A stretch of 44,309 bases of DNA from Bacteroidaceae bacterium (GCA_024698925.1 JAILQO010000075.1:1-44309); one strand, 5' to 3'. Positions 36,955-44,309 are shown, numbered from the stretch's first letter. Made by a program: numbers and translations. Notes: generated from the sequence alone by a model not told the origin.

Positions 36955-38982
36955 AAATATAAATTCTTTTTCCCCCTCATGGCCCTTCCCCTCATCATCG
37001 CATGTGGTGGACGTCAGGCCGCCCTTACAACAGGTATCGACCTCGCCAATATGGACACGACCGTCGCTCCTGGCGCTGATTTCTATCGTTATGCAACAGG
37101 TGGCTGGGCTGACGCTCATCCCCTTACCGCAGAGTATTCCCGTTTCGGCAGTTTTGAAATGTTGGACGAGAACAATGCCAAGCAGTTGCGCGAACTCATT
37201 GAGCAAGTTGCTGCACAGGAAAACGCAGACGGCTCTCTTGCTGCCAAGATTGCCGCTATGTATAACAGCGCTATGGATAGCGTGAACCTGAATCGTCAGG
37301 GCATCGAGCCGATTCGTGAGGATTTACAGCGCATAGACCGTTGCTACGACAAGGCCGAACTCTTCCGCCTCTATTCCAGCTTGCAGCTGAATGGTGTGGA
37401 TGGTATGTTTAACTTCCGCATCGATGCTGATATTAAGGATAGCAAGAATAACCTTGTGATGATTACTCAATCTGGCCTTCACATGGGCCAAAGGGAATAC
37501 TATCTTGATACCGATTCCGCTACGACCGCTATTCGTGATGCTTACAAGGCCTATATGGCTAACCTCTTCCGCCGTTGCAAGGTTGCCGCTGAGGCCGAAC
37601 TTGCAGGCCGTGTTGAGGCGGCTTTCGCTGTTGAGACCCAATTGGCAAAGGCCTCCAAGACGCTTACCGACCTGCGTGATGATGAGGCCAATTACCATAA
37701 GATGACCTTTGACTCGCTCCTCCAGACCTTCCCCACGATTCAGTGGAAGCATTATTTTGGCGTCCTTGGTGCGACGGATGTGCGCGAGGTCAACGTCTGT
37801 CAACCCGAATTTATCCATGCGGTCGAGGCTGTCTGGGAGGCGATGCCTCTCGAGGCGCTGAAGGATTATGTCCGCTGGCAGTTGATTGATGGCGCATCCA
37901 GTTATCTTGATGATGCGATGCGTGCTGCTACCTTTGGTTTTTATGGTACCGTCTTGAGCGGACGCCAGGAGGACCGTCCCCGCTGGAAGCGTGCTGTGGC
38001 AGCTACGGAGGGTGCCCTTGGCGAGGCTGTCGGACAGCTCTACGTAGAGAAATATTTCCCCGCTGCCGCCAAAGAACGTATGTTGAAGCTGGTTAAGAAC
38101 TTGCAGGTGGCACTTGGTGAGCGCATTGATGCGCAGGAGTGGATGAGCGATAGCACCAAAGCTGTGGCCCATGAGAAACTCGATGCCTTCATCATCAAGA
38201 TTGGCTATCCCGACAAGTGGAAGGACTACAGCGCACTGGAACTGGGTCGCAACTACTGGGAGAACCAGAAGGCCACCAGCGTATGGGCCTATCGCGATAT
38301 GATTGCCAACAAGCTCAACAAGCCCGTTGACAACACCGAGTGGTATATGCCGCCGCAAATGGTTAACGCCTACTATAATCCCACCACCAACGAGATTTGT
38401 TTCCCGGCAGGTATCCTTCAGCCGCCTTTCTTTGATATGGCTGCAGACGATGCATTCAATTATGGCGCCATCGGAGTCGTTATCGGTCATGAGATGACCC
38501 ATGGCTTTGATGATCAAGGTGCCAAGTACGATAAAGACGGTAACCTGCGCCAGTGGTGGACTGCTGAGGATACCGAACGCTTCGAGCAGCGCACTCACGT
38601 CATGCGCGACTTCTTTAATCAGATTGAAGTCCTGCCCGGCCTCATGGCCAATGGTCAGCTCACGTTGGGTGAGAATATGGCCGATCATGGTGGCTTGCAG
38701 GTCGCATATCAGGCTTTCAAGAACGCTACCAAGGATGCACCTTTGGAGAATCAGGGCACGCTCACGCCCGAGCAGCGCTTCTTCATCGCTTACGCCGGCG
38801 TTTGGGCGGGCAATATCCGCGACGAGGAAATCCGCAAGCGCACCAAGTCCGACCCCCATTCCATCAGCCGTTGGCGCGTAAATGGCGCTTTGCCGCACAT
38901 TGATGCGTGGTACGAGGCCTTCGGTATTACCGAGGCCGACCCCATGTTTGTTCCCAAATCCGAACGAGTAACTATTTGGTAA
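36952..38982 (+). CDS. pepO: M13-family (neprilysin-like) metallopeptidase lipoprotein
   Basis: This zinc endopeptidase has HEMTH at residues 513-517 (VVIGHEMTHGFDDQG) and the second zinc ligand in ENMADHGG (E574). The C-terminal conserved segment reads YAGVWAGN and ends in VPKSERVTIW; M13 enzymes usually end CxxW, and the Cys is missing here, as in other bacterial forms. A lipoprotein signal (MKYKFFFPLMALPLIIAC, acceptor Cys 18) implies surface or periplasmic anchoring. I start at 36952. The longer open frame upstream is the heptamer array. The 676-aa length is standard. metA follows one base later. Confidence 0.93.
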   Translation: MKYKFFFPLMALPLIIACGGRQAALTTGIDLANMDTTVAPGADFYRYATGGWADAHPLTAEYSRFGSFEMLDENNAKQLRELIEQVAAQENADGSLAAKIAAMYNSAMDSVNLNRQGIEPIREDLQRIDRCYDKAELFRLYSSLQLNGVDGMFNFRIDADIKDSKNNLVMITQSGLHMGQREYYLDTDSATTAIRDAYKAYMANLFRRCKVAAEAELAGRVEAAFAVETQLAKASKTLTDLRDDEANYHKMTFDSLLQTFPTIQWKHYFGVLGATDVREVNVCQPEFIHAVEAVWEAMPLEALKDYVRWQLIDGASSYLDDAMRAATFGFYGTVLSGRQEDRPRWKRAVAATEGALGEAVGQLYVEKYFPAAAKERMLKLVKNLQVALGERIDAQEWMSDSTKAVAHEKLDAFIIKIGYPDKWKDYSALELGRNYWENQKATSVWAYRDMIANKLNKPVDNTEWYMPPQMVNAYYNPTTNEICFPAGILQPPFFDMAADDAFNYGAIGVVIGHEMTHGFDDQGAKYDKDGNLRQWWTAEDTERFEQRTHVMRDFFNQIEVLPGLMANGQLTLGENMADHGGLQVAYQAFKNATKDAPLENQGTLTPEQRFFIAYAGVWAGNIRDEEIRKRTKSDPHSISRWRVNGALPHIDAWYEAFGITEADPMFVPKSERVTIW

Positions 38983-38983
38983 T

Positions 38984-39904
38984 ATGCCTTTAACACTTCC
39001 TGACAGACTTCCTGCCATCTCCCTCCTTGAGAAGGAGAATATTTTCGTGATGGGTACTTCGCGTGCCGCCACGCAGGACATTCGTCCCCTGCGTATCGTG
39101 GTGCTCAATCTCATGCCCATCAAGATCACGACCGAGACCGATCTTGTGCGTGTCCTTTCCAATACGCCTTTGCAGCTCGATCTCACCTTCATGAAGATCA
39201 AGAGTCATACGTCCAAGAACACGCCCATCGAGCACATGCGGGCTTTCTACAAGGACTTCGAGGTCCTGCGCTCGCAGAAATTCGACGGCATGATTATCAC
39301 GGGCGCGCCCGTGGAGCATCTGGATTTCTCCGATGTCACCTATTGGGACGAGATGAGTGAAATCTTCGATTGGGCACGCACGCATGTGACCTCAACGCTC
39401 TATATCTGCTGGGCGGCTCAGGCAGGACTCTATTATCATTATGGTGTCCCCAAGTACCCGTTGCCCGCCAAGATGTTCGGCATCTTCCCGCAGAAGCCGT
39501 TGCAGCCCAGCCTCCCCATTTTCCGCGGCTTCGATGATGTGTTCCAGATGCCGCACAGCCGTCACACTGAGATTCGCCGCGCGGACATCGAGGCTGTGCC
39601 CGAGTTGACCATCATTGCCGAGAGCGAGGAGTCTGGTGTCAGTATTGTGATGGCGCGCGAGGGTCGTGAGTTCTTTATCACGGGTCATGCGGAGTATTCG
39701 CCGTTGACGCTGGATACGGAGTATCGTCGCGACCTCGGCAAGGGCCTTCCCATCGACAAGCCGCGCCATTATTACCGCAACGATGACCCTGAGCAGGGAC
39801 CGCTTGTCAGTTGGCGTGCTCATGCCAACCTCCTCTTCACGAACTGGCTTAATTACTACGTTTATCAGGAGACACCTTACGACATTGAGATGATTCATGG
39901 TTAA
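38984..39904 (+). CDS. metA: Homoserine O-acyltransferase, predicted acetyl-CoA-specific
   Basis: This enzyme activates homoserine for methionine synthesis. The catalytic Cys142 (LYICWAAQAG), His235 and Glu237 (GHAEYS) are present. At residue 111 (GAPVE, where E. coli has GAPLG) it has Glu, which in characterised MetA proteins favours acetyl-CoA over succinyl-CoA. It should therefore be called homoserine O-acetyltransferase. The 306-aa length is typical. The start lies one base past the M13 peptidase stop, and the stop is embedded in a heptamer array that leads to the U32 gene. No SAM riboswitch is visible upstream. Confidence 0.94.
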   Translation: MPLTLPDRLPAISLLEKENIFVMGTSRAATQDIRPLRIVVLNLMPIKITTETDLVRVLSNTPLQLDLTFMKIKSHTSKNTPIEHMRAFYKDFEVLRSQKFDGMIITGAPVEHLDFSDVTYWDEMSEIFDWARTHVTSTLYICWAAQAGLYYHYGVPKYPLPAKMFGIFPQKPLQPSLPIFRGFDDVFQMPHSRHTEIRRADIEAVPELTIIAESEESGVSIVMAREGREFFITGHAEYSPLTLDTEYRRDLGKGLPIDKPRHYYRNDDPEQGPLVSWRAHANLLFTNWLNYYVYQETPYDIEMIHG

Positions 39905-39919
39905 TGGTTAAAGGTTAAT
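39899..39919. repeat. Heptamer array bridging metA and the U32 gene
   Basis: GGTTAAT, GGTTAAA and GGTTAAT are contiguous 7-base units. The metA TAA stop (39902-39904) lies in the first, and the next gene's ATG (39918-39920) begins in the third. Confidence 0.8.
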
Positions 39920-41762
39920 GGTTTCCATTGAACTCCTTTCTCCTGCCCGTAATCTGGTGTGCGGCATCGAAGCCGTTCGCCACGGTGCCGACGCCGTATA
40001 TATCGGTGCGCCGCGTTTCGGTGCCCGTGCGGCTGCAGGCAATAGCGTGGAGGATATCGCCCAGCTGGTGCGCTTTGCCCATCCCTATGGCGTGAAGATC
40101 TATGTCACCGTGAATACGCTCCTTTATGACGAGGAACTGCCCGAGGTGGATCAGCTGATTGGTGAGCTGTCCGAGGCGGGCGTCGATGCGTTGATTGTGC
40201 AGGACGAGCGCCTCATGGAACTGAACCGTGGCCGCATCCCCCTGCATGCTTCTACGCAGATGGATAATCGTACCGTCGAGGATGTGCGTGCGCGTCAGGC
40301 TGCGGGTTATGAGCAGACCGTTCTGGCCCGCGAACTGTCCCTTGATGCGATTCGTGCCATCCATACCGCCGTGCCTTCGATGCCCTTGGAGGCTTTCGTG
40401 CATGGAGCCCTTTGCGTGAGCTACAGCGGACGCTGTTACGCCTCAGAGTACTGCTTCGGGCGCAGCGCTAACCGTGGTGAATGTGCCCAGTTCTGTCGCC
40501 TTCCCTTTGACCTGATTGATGCCGACGGTCACATCGTTACAGACCGTCATGGTGTACCCCAGCGTCAGCGCCATCTCCTCTCGCTCAAGGACATGAACCG
40601 CGCTGCCGACCTCGAGTCCATGATGGATGCCGGCATCACGTCGTTCAAGATAGAGGGTCGCCTAAAGGATGTGTCCTACGTGAAGAACCTCACCGCTTAC
40701 TACCGTCAGCAGCTGGATGCCATCATCTCGCGTCGTCCGCAGGACTATGGCCGTTCCTCGTGGGGTACCTCTACGTTTACCTTCACGCCCAATCCTCATA
40801 AGAGTTTCAATCGCGGCTTTACGGACTATTTCCTTCACGGCCGCACATCGCAGCCCATTTATCAGCCGTTGACGCCTAAATCGCTGGGCGAAGCCGTGGG
40901 GGCAGTCAAGGAGATTTCGCCTTATGGCTTCATCGCTATTGCTGGTACCGCGTCGTTCAGTAATGGCGACGGCCTTTGCTTCTTCCGTGCAGATGGGACG
41001 CTGCAGGGCTTCCGCGTGAATCGCGTGGATGAGCGGGGACACGTCTATCCTGCCGACCCGTCCGTCCTCGCCTCTTTGCGTAAGGGAACACCCCTCTACC
41101 GTAATGTCGATGCCGCCTTCGAGCGCGAACTGTCCCGCCCCTCTGCCGACCGTCGTATCCCCATCCACTGGCTATTGGAGGAAACCGCAGACGGATTCCG
41201 GTTGACCCTCACCCCCGCCCTCGGCCTCACCCCCGTCTCCACATCTCACCGCCGCGAAGCGGCTTTCCCCTCCCTTCACCGCCGCGAAGCGTCTTTCCCC
41301 TCCTTTCACCGCCGCGAAGCGGCTTTCCCCTTCAAGTACCCCCATGAACTGGCCCGCACGCCGCAGGCGGACAATATCCGTCGTCAGCTGCTCCGTTTGG
41401 GCGACACGCCCTATTCCTGTACAGAATCAGATATCGAAATCCGATTCTCTTCCAACTGGTTCATTCCCGCCTCCGTGTTGGGAGAGTGGAGGAGGGAAGT
41501 GGTAAGTAGTAGACCCACCCCCCTGCCCCTCCCTGTGAGGGAGGGGAGCGAATCCCCATTCGCGACGGAGGCAAGGCAGGGGGGTGGGTCTTCCTCTCTC
41601 ATGACCTGCCGCCATTGCCTGCGCCATGCCCTCGGCTATTGCAGCCGCGATGGCCAACGCCTGCCCTTTACTGAGCCCCTCTCCCTGCGCCTCTCCGATG
41701 GTCGCACGTTCCCCCTCGCCTTCGATTGTAAGGCATGCGAGATGCGAGTGCTGAAGGATTAA
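39918..41762 (+). CDS. U32-family peptidase/RlhA-like protein with repeat insertions
   Basis: The N-terminal U32 barrel (about 1-300) has LLSPARNLVCGIEAVRHGADAVYIG, the signature EAFVHGALCVSYSGRCYASEY, and Cys residues of the RGECAQFCRLPF segment that in RlhA-type relatives hold an iron-sulfur cluster or take part in 23S rRNA hydroxylation. The DUF3656-like C-terminal half is interrupted. Residues 444-473 are a ten-residue unit repeated three times (HRREAAFPSL), and residues 532-558 are the palindromic element RPTPLPLP to RQGGGSSS. Both keep the frame. The last segment CRHCLRHALGYC and CKACEM add more Cys pairs. The start at 39918 is the usual U32 N-terminus. Peptidase and RNA-modifying roles are both possible. 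Confidence 0.85.
   Translation: MVSIELLSPARNLVCGIEAVRHGADAVYIGAPRFGARAAAGNSVEDIAQLVRFAHPYGVKIYVTVNTLLYDEELPEVDQLIGELSEAGVDALIVQDERLMELNRGRIPLHASTQMDNRTVEDVRARQAAGYEQTVLARELSLDAIRAIHTAVPSMPLEAFVHGALCVSYSGRCYASEYCFGRSANRGECAQFCRLPFDLIDADGHIVTDRHGVPQRQRHLLSLKDMNRAADLESMMDAGITSFKIEGRLKDVSYVKNLTAYYRQQLDAIISRRPQDYGRSSWGTSTFTFTPNPHKSFNRGFTDYFLHGRTSQPIYQPLTPKSLGEAVGAVKEISPYGFIAIAGTASFSNGDGLCFFRADGTLQGFRVNRVDERGHVYPADPSVLASLRKGTPLYRNVDAAFERELSRPSADRRIPIHWLLEETADGFRLTLTPALGLTPVSTSHRREAAFPSLHRREASFPSFHRREAAFPFKYPHELARTPQADNIRRQLLRLGDTPYSCTESDIEIRFSSNWFIPASVLGEWRREVVSSRPTPLPLPVREGSESPFATEARQGGGSSSLMTCRHCLRHALGYCSRDGQRLPFTEPLSLRLSDGRTFPLAFDCKACEMRVLKD
41247..41336. repeat. 30-bp unit repeated three times in the U32 gene
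   Basis: Units at 41247-41276, 41277-41306 and 41307-41336 share CACCGCCGCGAAGCG followed by a TTTCCCCT stretch. Each contains a CCGC-GAA-GCG(G) mini-hairpin and encodes HRREA(A/S)FP. The period of 30 keeps the frame. Confidence 0.92.
41511..41591. repeat. Palindromic coding element, copy 2 (in the U32 gene)
   Basis: AGACCCACCCCCCTGCC (41511-41527) and its exact complement (41575-41591) form a 17-bp inverted repeat around an 81-base element (27 codons). Inside lie two more stems, CCCCTCCCT/AGGGAGGGG and GCGAAT/ATTCGC. It is homologous to the element in the ABC-F gene. Confidence 0.92.
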
Positions 41763-41776
41763 AGATTAATGATTAT
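41756..41776. repeat. Heptamer array bridging the U32 gene and the zinc-ribbon lipoprotein gene
   Basis: GGATTAA, AGATTAA and TGATTAT are contiguous 7-base units. The U32 TAA stop (41760-41762) is in the first and the next ATG (41769) starts at the end of the second. Confidence 0.75.
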
Positions 41777-42785
41777 GATGAAAAGATATCATTTATTATC
41801 TGTCATTTATCATTTATCATTTGTTATCGCCATCGCGATAACCCTCTCTTCCTGCTACAATCCTCCCCAGCATATCGTTCTGGATTCGCCTGAATCCAAT
41901 GTGGCGGACAGTAGCGCCTTGCAGCTGAGCCGACCTTATGGCGTAGGCTATAACCTCCTTGTCCGTGCTGACAGCCTTTTGTTGCTCGAGGAGCGCCCCA
42001 TGCATTGGAGTGAAGGGGCTATGGAGGGGAGTGATAGCCTGTGGGTGCGGCGCCGCGATGCCGTTGTCATCGCAGCCCTCACCGTCATTCCGGAAGATTC
42101 TATTGATAGCGTGTGGGTCAAGGTGGCGCGGGATCAGGTCACGATGGGTTGGCTCCACGAGAGCGAGCTCCTTGAGGCCACAAGTCCTGAAGACCCCATC
42201 AGCCAGTTCATCCTCTTTTTCTCCAACGGCCACGTCCTCTGGTTCCTTGTCATCATGGGTGCCGTTGTCCTCGTGGTGTTGCTTCATGTCCTGCGTCGCC
42301 AGCGCTTTCGCATGCTGCTGTTTGATGATATCCCCAGCATGTACCCTACGCTGCTCAGCGTCACCCTCTCCATTGCAGCCCTTCTCTACGCCATTATTCA
42401 GCATGATCAGCCCCAGCAATGGGTGCAGTTCTTCTACCATCCCACGCTGAATCCATTCTCGCAGCCAGCCCTGCTCTGCACCTTCCTCTGTACCGTATGG
42501 GCTTTGTTCTTGCTGGCCCTTACGACCATTGATGACGTGCTGAAGTTGTTGTCGTTGCGCGATGCCGCCCTCTATCTCCTTTCCTTGGCCGCTATCTGCA
42601 TGGTCCTCTACCTTGTCCTCTCCCTCGTACCCGTGCAGCTGGCCGCCGTCCTCAACCTCGCCTACATCGTCTTTGCCTGGTATCGTTACTTCACCCATGC
42701 CCGCGCCCGTTACCTCTGCGGTCATTGCCACGCCAAGCTCCAGCGCAAAGGCGCCTGCCCCTATTGCGGCGCCATTAACGAGTGA
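41769..42785 (+). CDS. Membrane lipoprotein with SH3-like region and C-terminal zinc ribbon (338 aa)
   Basis: The signal peptide (MKRYHLLSVIYHLSFVIAIAITLSSC from 41778) ends in a lipobox, and its middle is encoded by ATTTATC heptamers. ATGs at 41769, 41775 and 41778 are all possible starts. A periplasmic SH3-like stretch (about 55-125: YGVGYNLLVRAD, VWVKVARDQVTMGWLHESEL) is followed by five or so hydrophobic segments (about 150-310), and a C-terminal zinc ribbon (CGHCHAKLQRKGACPYCG) that probably lies in the cytoplasm. I do not know a named family. The combination suggests an envelope sensor or assembly factor, which is an inference. It overlaps the convergent TraB-family gene by 11 bases. 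Confidence 0.78.
   Translation: MIMMKRYHLLSVIYHLSFVIAIAITLSSCYNPPQHIVLDSPESNVADSSALQLSRPYGVGYNLLVRADSLLLLEERPMHWSEGAMEGSDSLWVRRRDAVVIAALTVIPEDSIDSVWVKVARDQVTMGWLHESELLEATSPEDPISQFILFFSNGHVLWFLVIMGAVVLVVLLHVLRRQRFRMLLFDDIPSMYPTLLSVTLSIAALLYAIIQHDQPQQWVQFFYHPTLNPFSQPALLCTFLCTVWALFLLALTTIDDVLKLLSLRDAALYLLSLAAICMVLYLVLSLVPVQLAAVLNLAYIVFAWYRYFTHARARYLCGHCHAKLQRKGACPYCGAINE
41805..41818. repeat. ATTTATC heptamers inside a signal-peptide coding sequence
   Basis: ATTTATC occurs twice in tandem (41805-41818), flanked by related units (ATTTATTATC at 41791, ATTTGTTATC at 41819). The repeat is translated as part of the hydrophobic core LSVIYHLSFVI of the lipoprotein signal. Confidence 0.7.
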
Positions 42786-43755
42786 CTGCCTCGACCGTAT
42801 AGCCCTCGCGCCGCAGCATGGCAATCAGTCCATGATAGCCTAGCAGGTGGCGGCAACCGACGGCAATCATGCAGGGCCGTTTGGCGATGTTCTCCTTGAT
42901 GACAGGAATCCATGCCACACTGCGGTCTTCAAGTAACTCCTTTGTTGGTTTCTTGCCGTATTGCTTGTCAGCATTCTTGAACAGGCTTTCAATCAAAGTC
43001 GTGTCGTTTTCAAGGTATGTCTTTGCAATAATATCTATGTCCACGCTGTCGTTGCCGTCGATTTGGTTCAAAGCATGTATTGTCTGATAGAGCTTTCCGG
43101 CCTGCTCTTTCAAAGAGGTTGTGTCGCTGACGAATATATTTAGGATTGACATCCGTCTCTTTTCGCTGGCTTTCTCAACGTACCCTGCTTCAAGTCCTCG
43201 CTGCAGTGTCTCCTGCTTAACGACATCATCTACCCTTATTTCGTTCGCACTGCGTCTCAGGTAGTCCAGCGACAGTTTGAATTGCCAGAAGCTGGGATTC
43301 TTCTGGTAATACTTACTATCCTTTTGTTTGATGGTAAGGTATTGGTGAAGCTCGTTAAAATGCTCTACGCTGTCGAACAGTTGTTTGTAACTGACACCCT
43401 TGGGCATCACCCAATTGGCAGGATTGGCGAAATCTGCCATCATCTTTCTTGCTTCCGCGGTATCAGCCTTAACTCCTTCTGTATTCATTCCGCCTTCAAA
43501 GAGCACGGCCTCGACCTTTGCAAAGGCCTCTTCCAAGCCAGTGAATTTGAAGACTTCCTCTCTGGTGAAGCGATGCCCGTCGCCGTGGCAGGTGCCAAAA
43601 AGGTAGGACTGTTTGGCCAGCCCGTTGCCGCTGATAGTCCACAGCCAGCCAGGAGCTGCTGCAGCAACGGCGATAGAGGATTCGTCAACAGAAGACTGTG
43701 CCGACGCCGTCATAGTGACGAGGGCTAACGCAAGGGAGTAGAAAACTTTCTTCAT
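42775..43755 (-). CDS. TraB/GumN-family protein
   Basis: A signal peptide (MKKVFYSLALALVTMTASAQ) leads into a TraB/GumN domain that covers most of the 326 residues. The typical N-terminal motif is SYLFGTCHGDGH (family form GTxH), and the C-terminal partner motif is AVGCRHLLGYHGL (family form GxxHL). The domain has been linked to metallopeptidase-like activity (as in the Tiki family), but its role in bacteria is unclear. The protein is probably periplasmic. Its promoter is at 43833. The gene ends inside the convergent zinc-ribbon gene (11-base overlap) with no terminator in between. Confidence 0.87.
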   Translation of the reverse strand: MKKVFYSLALALVTMTASAQSSVDESSIAVAAAAPGWLWTISGNGLAKQSYLFGTCHGDGHRFTREEVFKFTGLEEAFAKVEAVLFEGGMNTEGVKADTAEARKMMADFANPANWVMPKGVSYKQLFDSVEHFNELHQYLTIKQKDSKYYQKNPSFWQFKLSLDYLRRSANEIRVDDVVKQETLQRGLEAGYVEKASEKRRMSILNIFVSDTTSLKEQAGKLYQTIHALNQIDGNDSVDIDIIAKTYLENDTTLIESLFKNADKQYGKKPTKELLEDRSVAWIPVIKENIAKRPCMIAVGCRHLLGYHGLIAMLRREGYTVEAVTR

Positions 43756-43832
43756 GGTTCTTATTTATGATGGTTCTTCGCTTAATGATATTCGTAGAAG
43801 ATTTGTAACCCTCCATCAGAGGATTAGCGGCA

Positions 43833-43866
43833 CAAAAGTACCATTTTTTCTTCTGAACAGCACCAA
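43833..43866 (-). promoter_or_regulatory. Promoter of the TraB-family gene
   Basis: TACTTTTG on the minus strand (43833-43840) is a good -7 box. TTG at 43864-43866 is 23 bases upstream, slightly more than the usual 19-21. Confidence 0.55.
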
Positions 43867-44230
43867 CATCGTCTCAAAAACAGCCCTCTGCCTGCTGAAT
43901 AACATCTTTCACAGCAACTGTACATCATTTTAGGGGCATTGATGCATGATTTCAACTTCGGCAATCGGATTTCGCAACATTTATTGCGATGGTATCTAGA
44001 CCAAAATAACTATTATTCGAATTGGGCAAGATTTTGTATAATAATTCTTTAAAAAAGATGCCATTTCAATGTAACTGTCTGTATATAAGCGGGCTAATTT
44101 AATAATTTAATTTGGTTTTTTGAAACTATTCGTATATGACAACATTTGTTCATAGCCACAATTTCATTAAAATGATTGCACGTTCTATTTCTCTTTTCGT
44201 TGACATTGAATTATAAAGCGTTGTTGAATC

Positions 44231-44258
44231 CTCTTGTCCTATAACTACATTACAAGAG
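44231..44258 (+). promoter_or_regulatory. Small hairpin before the edge gene
   Basis: CTCTTGT (44231-44237) pairs with ACAAGAG (44252-44258) around a 14-base loop, ending 10 bases before the ATG at 44269. It could affect ribosome access in the leader, but a 7-bp stem may also arise by chance. Confidence 0.3.
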
Positions 44259-44268
44259 AGGCTATATA

Positions 44269-44309
44269 ATGAAACGCAGTTATAAAAACGTTTTAGTATT
44301 GTTACCTAT
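44269..44309 (+). CDS. Start of an unidentified gene, cut by the window edge
   Basis: An ATG followed by 12 more codons (MKRSYKNVLVLLP) runs to the end of the window. The basic start and hydrophobic stretch look like a signal peptide, as in Bacteroidetes outer-membrane proteins or lipoproteins. The long AT-rich leader would fit a regulated surface gene. Too little is present to name it. Confidence 0.4.
   Translation, partial: MKRSYKNVLVLLP

Larger units (their letters stand above)
43756..44268. other. AT-rich non-coding region (513 bases)
   Basis: Apart from the TraB-gene promoter I see no gene here. From about 43970 the sequence turns clearly more AT-rich than the rest of the window, with TA-rich blocks. 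I found no TAnnTTTG box with a matching -33 for the rightward gene at the edge. A 7-bp stem (44231-44258) lies just before its ATG. Confidence 0.6.

Noticed and set aside
37324..39201. A 625-codon open frame on the minus strand opposite the M13 peptidase and metA genes
   Set aside because: Both plus-strand genes are complete and carry clear family motifs. The antisense frame has no recognisable domain and follows from codon bias.

Overview
The window looks like a chromosomal segment of a Bacteroidales bacterium, most like Prevotella or a close relative. Three things point there: promoters of the Bacteroidetes type (-7 box TAnnTTTG, with a TTG/TTTG -33 box about 20 bases upstream) recur in front of many genes; many proteins have Bacteroidetes-style lipoprotein or outer-membrane signal peptides; and housekeeping proteins carry Bacteroidetes family traits (a Mrp ATPase without the usual CxxC, a short ClpP, a degenerate MutL endonuclease motif, a 'smalltalk'-like micro-protein). 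I see no tRNA, rRNA, CRISPR array, transposase or phage gene.

Layout. 1-400: short 9-nt tandem repeats, a 35-residue smalltalk-like gene and a strong two-way terminator. 394-3746: two leftward genes for unrecognised surface lipoproteins. 3950-6092: rightward xseB, ilvE and trmB. 6096-14680: three leftward envelope genes, each with its own promoter: a 1413-aa carboxypeptidase-regulatory/MG2-like protein, a lipoprotein with a duplicated 131-aa domain, and an 798-aa lipoprotein with Ig-like regulatory repeats. 14872-17078: a rightward membrane-anchored AraC-type regulator and a Mrp/ApbC ATPase. 17179-26546: a leftward run guaB, ppiC, surA-like, ostA-like, a 98-aa membrane protein, mutL, trpS, with gaps of about 55 bases or less. 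26670-33261: leftward recQ, then the tig-clpP-clpX proteostasis cluster and lptB. 33379-42785: a rightward run mlaE, mlaF, ABC-F, M13 peptidase, metA, U32 peptidase and a zinc-ribbon membrane lipoprotein. 42775-43755: a leftward TraB/GumN-family protein. 43756-44268 is an AT-rich non-coding stretch, then a gene truncated by the window edge.

Functional themes: outer-membrane biogenesis (SurA/PpiC chaperones, OstA-like and LptB for LPS, MlaEF for lipid transport, many lipoproteins), protein quality control (trigger factor, ClpXP, M13 peptidase), DNA repair (MutL, RecQ, XseB) and amino-acid or nucleotide metabolism (IlvE, MetA, GuaB).

The most unusual content is not a gene but a set of repeat families that invade or bridge genes. 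(1) Degenerate heptanucleotide (7-nt) tandem arrays occur at nine places. Several run exactly from the stop codon of one gene to the start codon of the next, others lie in frame inside trmB and the 1413-aa gene, and one forms part of a signal peptide. (2) A palindromic element with AGACCCACCCCCC ends sits in frame in both the ABC-F and the U32 genes. (3) A 30-nt unit is repeated three times in frame in the U32 gene. (4) A double inverted repeat lies between apbC and trpS. Two genes also share an extended 56-bp promoter region, and a 21-bp-spaced direct repeat lies upstream of the araC-type gene.
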